Below are positions 13,508 through 18,668 of a DNA stretch of 18,668 bases, in pieces. This DNA comes from DATJJW01 sp035491935 (lineage in GTDB: Bacteria; Pseudomonadota; Alphaproteobacteria; ATCC43930; CGMCC-115725). Both the position numbers and the translations under genes were made by a program. The stretch covers positions 1 through 18,668 of the forward strand of contig DATJJW010000267.1 of the NCBI GenBank assembly GCA_035491935.1. The letters run 5' to 3'. The notes beneath the pieces are model-generated. The model was not told the DNA's origin. It worked only from the letters and a program-made list of their open reading frames with translations, and ran no database searches. Every line of letters starts with the position of its first letter. Position 1 is the first letter of the stretch.

Positions 13508-14520
13508 TCACCCACCATTGCGGTCGAGAACCACCGGCTGATTTCGGGTTGCTTGGCGCCCCAATATGACGGATCGACTCTTTCCAGATGCAGTGTGTCC
13601 AGGGCGGGCAGCGCCGGGTCGCGCGTGGTGACATCCGTCGTGAGCGGCCAGAACAGGCCATCGCCACCGCCCTCCTCTATGCGCAGCTGCTGGATATCGG
13701 GACGCATGACGAAGCGTATGAACTCCTTCGCGGCCTTCAGATTGGCGCCGGACAAGGAGGCCGCGGTCGCGATTGTGCTCGGCAGCACGTAAGCCGGCTC
13801 GGGAATGACCACCCGCATCGAAGCATCGCTGCGCGCGCTGAACCACGCGGCGGAGGACTGGGTGACCGCCACCTTGATGTCGCCGGCTTCCAGCGCCGCC
13901 AGGGTGTCGTCATTTCGCGGGTAGATATGGAGACCGTTGTGGTGCAGCCCGAGCATGAAATCCTGCCCGGCCGTCCAGCCGCCATGGTCACTCAGCAATC
14001 CGGCCAGCAACGGGAACATCGGACCAGAAATGGTCGGATTGTTCATGCCGACGAGACCGGCGAATTGCGGCTTCAGGAGGTCGCTCCAGGTGGCGGGCGG
14101 CGTGGCCAAAGAGCCGCGGTAGCTGAACACCCCGGCCAGGGAGATGCCCGTAGGCGTCCAGGCGCCGTCTGCCGGCACGAGCGATTTGCCCATCGCGGTC
14201 CAGGGCAGTTCCGGAGTGGTGTCCTTGGCGATCAGGCCGGCCGTGTCGAGAGCGGCCATCGCTTCGTCGCCGTCGAACCAGATCAGCGACCAGCCTGGAC
14301 GCGTACCCTCGGCGGAGACCTTGGCGAGAAGCGGACCGGTCGAAATCGGGATGACGGTAACCGGGATGCCGGTTTCGCGGGTGAATGCCTCCGCAACGGG
14401 CTGGCCGTAATCGACGGCGCTGTAGAGTACGAGGCTCTGTCGCGAAGACGGCCAGACGACGACGATCGCCGCCGCGACAGCGGCGGCCCCGGCCAAAAGG
14501 ATGATCCAAAGACGCTTCAT
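13504..14520 (-). CDS. Periplasmic binding protein, FbpA/AfuA-like family, ligand uncertain
   Basis: A 338-residue solute-binding protein. An N-terminal helix (residues 4 to 23) is followed by WPSSRQSLVLYSAVDYGQPVAEAF, the typical first strand and helix of the AfuA-type family, then IWFDGDEAMAALDTAGLIA and GVFSYR. There is no clear AxA cleavage site or lipobox after the helix, so the protein might stay anchored in the inner membrane. Classic FbpA carries two adjacent tyrosines near residue 195 that bind iron. The corresponding segment here reads AGDIKVAVTQSSAAWFSAR (about 212 to 230) and lacks a Tyr pair. ATG at 14520 lies 13 bases after the TonB stop with GGGATC upstream. The ligand may be a chelated metal or an organic molecule. 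Confidence 0.9.
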   Translation of the reverse strand: MKRLWIILLAGAAAVAAAIVVVWPSSRQSLVLYSAVDYGQPVAEAFTRETGIPVTVIPISTGPLLAKVSAEGTRPGWSLIWFDGDEAMAALDTAGLIAKDTTPELPWTAMGKSLVPADGAWTPTGISLAGVFSYRGSLATPPATWSDLLKPQFAGLVGMNNPTISGPMFPLLAGLLSDHGGWTAGQDFMLGLHHNGLHIYPRNDDTLAALEAGDIKVAVTQSSAAWFSARSDASMRVVIPEPAYVLPSTIATAASLSGANLKAAKEFIRFVMRPDIQQLRIEEGGGDGLFWPLTTDVTTRDPALPALDTLHLERVDPSYWGAKQPEISRWFSTAMVGE

Positions 14521-14533
14521 GATCCCAACCCTT

Positions 14534-15298
14534 TCATTCGCTATCGTCGCCGGCGAGATTGAAGACGACCCAGATGCTGACAGTTCTGCTGCGGTGCCGC
14601 AGGAAACCGGGCGGTGGCGGATAGACGGCAGTTCGGACGGCGTCCATCGCGGCCTTGTCGATCGAGGGCGCTCCGCTGGACTGGACGATCCTGATGTCGC
14701 TGACGCTGCCATCGAGATAGGTGAAGGCGACCCGGGCCTGGCCACTCAGATGCATCATCCGGGCGACCGCCGGGTAGACCACCGCTTCCTTGACCGCCTG
14801 GTTGAGCCGCCCTTCGAAAAGGGCTAGCTGATCCGGACTGGCCGCCTCAACCGGGGGCGCAGGGGGAGGTGGCGCGACCGGTTGAGGCGGCGGCGCCTCG
14901 ACCGCAGCCCGACTTGCCTGCGCCGTCGCAGGCACATGGATGACGGGCTTCGGCTTCGGGCGCGTATGGGGCCGCGGCTTCGGGACCGGTTGAGGTTTTT
15001 CAACCGGCTTGGGCGGCGGCGCTGGTTTGGGCGGCACAGGTTTCGGCGGCTCGACCGGCTTCGGTGGTGTCACCGGTCGGGGTGGCGCCGGTACCGGTGG
15101 GGGCGGCGCCGGTGGCGCCGGCGGCAGGGTCACGAGCGAGACGCGCATGGGAGCCTGTTGCGCTGCCGGCGTCGGCGCGGGCAGGGCGGTCGCGAACCAT
15201 GCCACCGCTGCCGCCTCGATGATGAGGGCGAGCCCAAAGGCACCGATCAGCGGTGCCGAACGACCGGAAGACGGTTGCATCGGAATGATCGTTTCCAT
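14534..15298 (-). CDS. tonB: TonB energy-transducing protein
   Basis: A 254-residue protein with the full TonB layout. A membrane anchor (about residues 16 to 40, LIGAFGLALIIEAAAVAWF), a long Pro/Lys linker (about 55 to 150, repeated PPKPV and PKPAPPPK units) that spans the periplasm, and a C-terminal domain (about 165 to 254) with VVYPAVARMMHLSGQARVAF and GSVSDIRIVQSSG that contacts receptor TonB boxes. The last domain ends in a strand (VSIWVVFNLAG). It passes proton-motive energy from ExbB/ExbD to the receptor encoded in the same operon. ATG at 15298 comes five bases after the ExbD stop; ATG at 15280 is an alternative. Presence in the receptor operon suggests a dedicated TonB rather than the housekeeping one. 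Confidence 0.95.
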   Translation of the reverse strand: METIIPMQPSSGRSAPLIGAFGLALIIEAAAVAWFATALPAPTPAAQQAPMRVSLVTLPPAPPAPPPPVPAPPRPVTPPKPVEPPKPVPPKPAPPPKPVEKPQPVPKPRPHTRPKPKPVIHVPATAQASRAAVEAPPPQPVAPPPPAPPVEAASPDQLALFEGRLNQAVKEAVVYPAVARMMHLSGQARVAFTYLDGSVSDIRIVQSSGAPSIDKAAMDAVRTAVYPPPPGFLRHRSRTVSIWVVFNLAGDDSE

Positions 15299-15303
15299 GC
15301 CCG

Positions 15304-15693
15304 TTACGGTGTGTCCTTGGCGGCGATACCCACCTGGGTGATGCCGGCCTTGCGACAGGCATCCATCACACTCAGCATGTTCTGCACCGTGGCCGTGCCG
15401 GCGCCGGCGATGGTCACCACGGTCTTCTCCGGTTCCTGACTCAGTTTGGCGGTGAGCTGGTCCAACGACATCTTCTGATCGTCGAGTTCCACCGAGCCAT
15501 CCGCGAACAGCGTCACGATGGCTTTCGGATGAGGCAGCTCCTGGGCTGTGCTGCTTTGCGGCAGGGTCGAGGAAATGCCCGAGGCGGGTATCATCCGGAT
15601 CGTCATCATGATGAAGAACACGAGCAGGAACAGCATGATGTCGATCATCGGGATGATCTCGATGCGCGCCTTGCGCGTCTCGAAATACCGCAT
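15304..15693 (-). CDS. exbD: ExbD biopolymer transport protein
   Basis: A 129-residue protein with one membrane helix and a periplasmic domain. The helix starts with IEIIPMIDIMLFLLVFFIM and carries Asp18, equivalent to the essential Asp25 of E. coli ExbD that takes part in proton flow. The periplasmic part (about 45 to 129) has the usual VTLFADGSVELDDQKMSLDQL strand-helix pattern. ATG at 15693 is 3 bases after the ExbB stop (TGAATCATG). Length is slightly under the usual 135 to 145. Works with ExbB and TonB. Confidence 0.96.
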   Translation of the reverse strand: MRYFETRKARIEIIPMIDIMLFLLVFFIMMTIRMIPASGISSTLPQSSTAQELPHPKAIVTLFADGSVELDDQKMSLDQLTAKLSQEPEKTVVTIAGAGTATVQNMLSVMDACRKAGITQVGIAAKDTP

Positions 15694-15696
15694 GAT

Positions 15697-16386
15697 TCAT
15701 GCCTCCAGCTTGCGCGCCGCTGTCGGCAGTGCCTGCATCTTGCCGCTATGGCTCGCAGCGGACGCCATGCGCACGCCGGCCAGACGATTGATCAGCATGA
15801 ATTTCATCGTCTCCATCTGATGGATGATCAGACGGACGTCGTTGTTGAGCGAATTGAAGGCAACCAGGCCAATGACGGCGATGAACAGTCCACAGCCCGT
15901 CGCGACCAGGGCCTGGGCGACATCGCCCGTCACCGCGGTCGGCGATGATGCGGCATTACCCAGGATCTGGAAGGCGTTGAACATGCCGACGATCGTGCCG
16001 AGCAGCCCGAGAAGCGGCGCCAGGGTCACGATGGTGTCGAGCAGCCAGAGCCGGGAATCGATCCGCGGCGCTTGCCATAGCATCGCCTCTTCCAGCATGT
16101 CCGCCATCCGGTCCTGGGCCGCCAGATCCGGGTGATGAAGCGGCACGGCGAGCAGGGCTGCGAGAGGATGCCGCCTCGAGGTGTTGAACAGGCTCTCCAG
16201 TGCCGAGCGGTCGAGGCGGTTCAGCTTTTCGACGGCGCGCGCGACGGTATGGCCGCGCCGGATCGTCAAACGGAGATAGAGGGTTCGTTCGATGATGACC
16301 GTGAGAGCGATCAGCAGCAGGAACGCCATCACATAGAGAATGCCGTCCGATGCCGCGGCAATCTCCTTCAATCGATCGATGCCCAT
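15697..16386 (-). CDS. exbB: ExbB proton channel protein
   Basis: A 229-residue MotA/TolQ/ExbB-family protein with three membrane helices: about 14 to 32 (ILYVMAFLLLIALTVIIERTLYL), about 115 to 140 and about 155 to 178. The motifs LDTIVTLAPLLGLLGTIVGMFNAF and DVAQALVATGCGLFIAVIGLVAFN are diagnostic. It forms the pentameric channel around ExbD. ATG at 16386 is preceded by AAGGAG eight bases upstream, the best ribosome site in operon B. The gap of 85 bp to the receptor gene is the widest inside this operon and holds a stem-loop, so ExbB may be expressed at a level different from the receptor. Confidence 0.96.
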   Translation of the reverse strand: MGIDRLKEIAAASDGILYVMAFLLLIALTVIIERTLYLRLTIRRGHTVARAVEKLNRLDRSALESLFNTSRRHPLAALLAVPLHHPDLAAQDRMADMLEEAMLWQAPRIDSRLWLLDTIVTLAPLLGLLGTIVGMFNAFQILGNAASSPTAVTGDVAQALVATGCGLFIAVIGLVAFNSLNNDVRLIIHQMETMKFMLINRLAGVRMASAASHSGKMQALPTAARKLEA

Positions 16387-16394
16387 ATATTGCA

Positions 16395-16400
16395 CTCCTT
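16395..16400 (-). promoter_or_regulatory. Strong Shine-Dalgarno AAGGAG of exbB
   Basis: The complement reads AAGGAG eight bases before the exbB ATG at 16386. It fixes this start over longer frames that reach back toward the receptor gene. Confidence 0.8.
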
Positions 16401-16427
16401 CTTCACGCACACATCGTCGTCGGGATG

Positions 16428-16453
16428 CCGGTGCGGCGTTGCAGCCGCACCGG
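16428..16453 (-). repeat. Perfect 10-bp stem-loop between receptor and exbB genes
   Basis: CCGGTGCGGC (16428..16437) and GCCGCACCGG (16444..16453) are exact reverse complements around a 6-base loop. It lies 18 bases after the receptor stop codon. No T-run follows on the minus strand, so a Rho-independent terminator is not supported. An mRNA-stability stem protecting the receptor message, or partial attenuation, fits better. Confidence 0.75.
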
Positions 16454-16471
16454 TTGGGGCCCGACGGTTTC

Positions 16472-18668
16472 TTAGAAAAACGGGATCGAAACCGTGGTGA
16501 AGACGCTCCGTCCCGGGATCGTCCAGTAGAGCGGTGTGCCGTTGGCGACCGTCGTTCCGGCGAAGCCGTAGATCTTCGTCGAGTCGTAGAGGTTGCTGAC
16601 ATCGACCTTGATCGTTGCCGGCGGCGCCCATTTCGGCCCGTCGGTCAAGGTGTAGCCGACCGACAGATCCAGCGTGCCGTAAGGGTCCAGACCCTGGTTC
16701 TTGTTGACGTCGCCATAGCGGCTGCCGACCCATTTCTCGATCAGCGAGCCAGTCCAGCTGTTCTTGTTGTAGATCACGCCGGCTGCCGCGGTCGCCGTCG
16801 GCGCGTTGGCGATATAGAGGTTGGTCGCCTTGTCGCGGGCGTCGTTGAGGCTGCCATTGCCGTAGACGCTGAAGCCGTCGCCGACGTAATAGGTGCCTTC
16901 CGCCTCGATGCCCGAATAGCGCACGCCGCCCTGGTTGAAGGCCGTCGTGATCCCGCCCACCGTCTCCTCGCCGAGCAGGTTGGAGAAATCGATGAAGTAA
17001 ATGTCACCCGACAGGGAGAGGCGCTTGGTCTGGTAGCTCGTGCCGATCTGGTAGTTCCAGCTCTGCTGCGGCTTGAGCGTCGTGCCGTTCGGGTCGGTCT
17101 GATTGAAGAAATTCTCGTTGGGTGCCAGGAAGCCTTCGGCCGCCTGGGCATAGACCGCCCAATCGGGCGTGATCTTGTAATGCACCAGAAGGGACGGCAG
17201 CACCGCGTCGAAGGTGTTGTCGTAATTCTGGGCGGTGCCCGTCTTGACGTTGACCGCGGCGGCGACGCTGCGGTCGAAGTAGTCCCACTTCAGGCCCGGC
17301 GAGATGGTGAGGCCCGGTATCGGCTTCCAGTCGACCTGCAGATAGGGTTGCAGCGTCGTCAGATGCTGCTCCAATTCGCGATCGATGCCATTGGGCACGC
17401 CCGTCCCGAGGTTGATGACGGTGCTGCCTTGGGTGAAGTCCACTTCGGTGAGCCCGCGGGAGCTGGACTGCCCGTCGACCCAGATACCGCTCTGTATGTC
17501 GCCGAAGGAGAAATCCTTCTGCATCTTCAGAATGTTACCGAAGGACCGGTAGTCGTTCTCCAGCAGCTGCCCCGGAACATCGTTCGGCATCACCGTGCCG
17601 TTGATCAACTGAGTCCCGTTCGGCGTCTCGCCATTGGGATCCAGACCGTTCCAGCCCTGGTGATAATAGGCATAGGTGTATGCCTTGTCGTCCAGGTGCC
17701 AGCCGTCGCCGAATTTCGACTTGACGCCGATGTATTCGAAGTCGGTGTGAATGTGATCCTGGTTGTAGCCGTAGAAGTTCTGGCTGTTGGGGTTGGCGGA
17801 CAGCGCAAAATTCGGACCGAACTGGGCGATCTGGGCCTTCGTCGCGCCCAGGGAAACGTTCTGCTGGATCTGGTTGACCATGCCGACCACGGTTACGACC
17901 GTGTTTTCGCCGATCGGCTGGAGGATCTTGACGAAGCCATTCTGGCGCTGCTGACCCGAATGGGTGAGATAGCCATCGCTCCTCATCCCCTGGGCATCGA
18001 GGAACATGGTCGTGCCGCCATATTGGGCCACGGTGCCGGTATCGAATTCGCCGCCATACGAATACGTGCCGAAGCTGCCGCCGCCGAAATAGGGATCTAC
18101 CTGCAGCTTCGACAACGGATCCTTCGAGGTGATGGCGATGGTGCCGCCGAAGGTCGCGTCGCCGATGGTGGACGCCGTGCCCGGGCCGCGATCGACGGAG
18201 ATGTCACCCAGATCATGCGCCATGAAATAGGACGTCGAATGATGGGTGAAGTCGTTCGAATCGCCCCATGGAATGCCGTCGAAGGTGACGTTGTACTGGC
18301 CGTCGGCGAAACCACGGATACTCAGGCCCTGATTCTCCATCAGACCGGGGCCGTTCGGCGAGACGGCGTAGACGCTGGGTGCGATCTTGACGACGTCGTC
18401 ATAATTGGCCGAGAGCGGCTGTGTCGTCTGGATATATTGATGGCTGATTACCGAGGTAGGCTGCACGGCGGTGAGCGGGGCCTTGGTCGGAGCGTTGTAA
18501 GGCGCCGAATCCGGCGTCGTGCCGGCGCCGTAATCGGGGCTCGTCACCGTCGTCTGGACGGTGCCGATATTCAATGTGCTGCTGTCGTCCGCCCAGGCCT
18601 GCGATGTTGCCAAGGCCAACAAGCTGATGCCACCCGAGAGCGCCGCTCTCGTAGAGATCCTGCGTCGC
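16472..18668 (-). CDS. TonB-dependent outer-membrane receptor, 5' end beyond the window
   Basis: At least 731 residues of a TonB-dependent receptor. The frame stays open to the right edge and the last codons encode RRRISTRAALSGGISLLAL, then ATSQAWA/DDS, which is a signal peptide; therefore the true start lies outside. TTG at 18622 would remove its basic region. The plug domain follows (about residues 60 to 170) with YDDVVKIAPSVYAV, GLSIRGFADGQYNVTFDGIPWGDSND, FTHHSTSYFMAHDLGDISVDRGPGTAST and FGGTIAITSK. The rest is barrel strands with alternating patterns and the C-terminal SIPFF aromatic end needed for barrel assembly. The ligand cannot be read; iron-siderophore, haem or another chelate are possible. 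Its 3' partners ExbB, ExbD and TonB in one operon indicate a dedicated system. Confidence 0.95.
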   Translation of the reverse strand, partial: RRRISTRAALSGGISLLALATSQAWADDSSTLNIGTVQTTVTSPDYGAGTTPDSAPYNAPTKAPLTAVQPTSVISHQYIQTTQPLSANYDDVVKIAPSVYAVSPNGPGLMENQGLSIRGFADGQYNVTFDGIPWGDSNDFTHHSTSYFMAHDLGDISVDRGPGTASTIGDATFGGTIAITSKDPLSKLQVDPYFGGGSFGTYSYGGEFDTGTVAQYGGTTMFLDAQGMRSDGYLTHSGQQRQNGFVKILQPIGENTVVTVVGMVNQIQQNVSLGATKAQIAQFGPNFALSANPNSQNFYGYNQDHIHTDFEYIGVKSKFGDGWHLDDKAYTYAYYHQGWNGLDPNGETPNGTQLINGTVMPNDVPGQLLENDYRSFGNILKMQKDFSFGDIQSGIWVDGQSSSRGLTEVDFTQGSTVINLGTGVPNGIDRELEQHLTTLQPYLQVDWKPIPGLTISPGLKWDYFDRSVAAAVNVKTGTAQNYDNTFDAVLPSLLVHYKITPDWAVYAQAAEGFLAPNENFFNQTDPNGTTLKPQQSWNYQIGTSYQTKRLSLSGDIYFIDFSNLLGEETVGGITTAFNQGGVRYSGIEAEGTYYVGDGFSVYGNGSLNDARDKATNLYIANAPTATAAAGVIYNKNSWTGSLIEKWVGSRYGDVNKNQGLDPYGTLDLSVGYTLTDGPKWAPPATIKVDVSNLYDSTKIYGFAGTTVANGTPLYWTIPGRSVFTTVSIPFF

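Noticed and set aside
13588..14562. 324-codon plus-strand open frame opposite the binding protein
   Set aside because: Antisense shadow with Arg/Gly-rich composition; the minus strand has a coherent binding protein.
14900..15130. Repetitive GC-rich stretch considered as a repeat array or CRISPR
   Set aside because: It is the in-frame Pro/Lys linker of TonB; no regular spacer-repeat structure.
16428..16453. Stem-loop as an intrinsic terminator ending the receptor transcript
   Set aside because: No T-run follows on the minus strand, and the next genes are functionally tied to the receptor.
18620..18622. TTG as start of the receptor
   Set aside because: The frame continues upstream to the window edge and encodes the basic and hydrophobic part of a signal peptide, so the real start is outside.

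Overview
This window is GC-rich (about 63% in a line counted by hand), densely packed DNA from a Gram-negative bacterium. The outer-membrane receptor, LolA-like protein, lipid-A-type acyltransferase and TonB/ExbB/ExbD genes require an outer membrane. Base composition and gene style suggest an alphaproteobacterium of the Rhodospirillales/Acetobacteraceae kind, but nothing here proves the taxon. Almost every gene lies on the minus strand, in two long operons separated by a small plus-strand gene and two structured or AT-rich intergenic stretches.

Operon A (transcribed from about 9198 down to 1 and off the left edge) is an aryl-polyene-type fatty acid/polyketide cluster. In transcription order it holds an acyl carrier protein, a COG4648-type membrane protein, an AMP-dependent ligase, an ApeI-like hot-dog dehydratase, an LpxL/HtrB-like acyltransferase, a LolA-like periplasmic protein, an MMPL/RND exporter, an alpha/beta hydrolase, a large lipoprotein with a papain-like His/Cys pattern, and the N-terminal part of a FabB/F-type ketosynthase. 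Junctions are TAATG, GTGA, TGATG or gaps of a few bases, so translation is coupled along most of the transcript. The hydrolase and the big lipoprotein lie between exporter and ketosynthase and are not among the standard aryl polyene genes I know. Two short tandem repeats sit in the LolA gene and at its junction with the exporter.

Between the operons (9199 to 9948) lie an AT-rich divergent region, a plus-strand gene for a small secreted Thr/Lys-rich protein (9376..9735), and a gene-free stretch containing a 16-bp perfect palindrome nested inside a 10-bp perfect inverted repeat.

Operon B (transcribed from beyond the right edge down to 9949) looks like a complete envelope-spanning import line: TonB-dependent receptor (5' end outside the window), ExbB, ExbD, TonB, periplasmic binding protein, two-domain ABC permease, ABC ATPase, a COG4280-like membrane protein with two ExxE motifs reminiscent of FTR1 iron permeases, and a 55-residue two-helix membrane protein. 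The ABC part is of the ferric-ion (Fbp/Afu) type, but the binding protein lacks the adjacent tyrosines that hold iron in classic FbpA, so the cargo is open. The most interesting leads are this one-operon import line with its COG4280 and mini-protein tail, the two extra genes in the polyene cluster, and the 17-bp triple repeat that creates chained mini-ORFs in front of the exporter.
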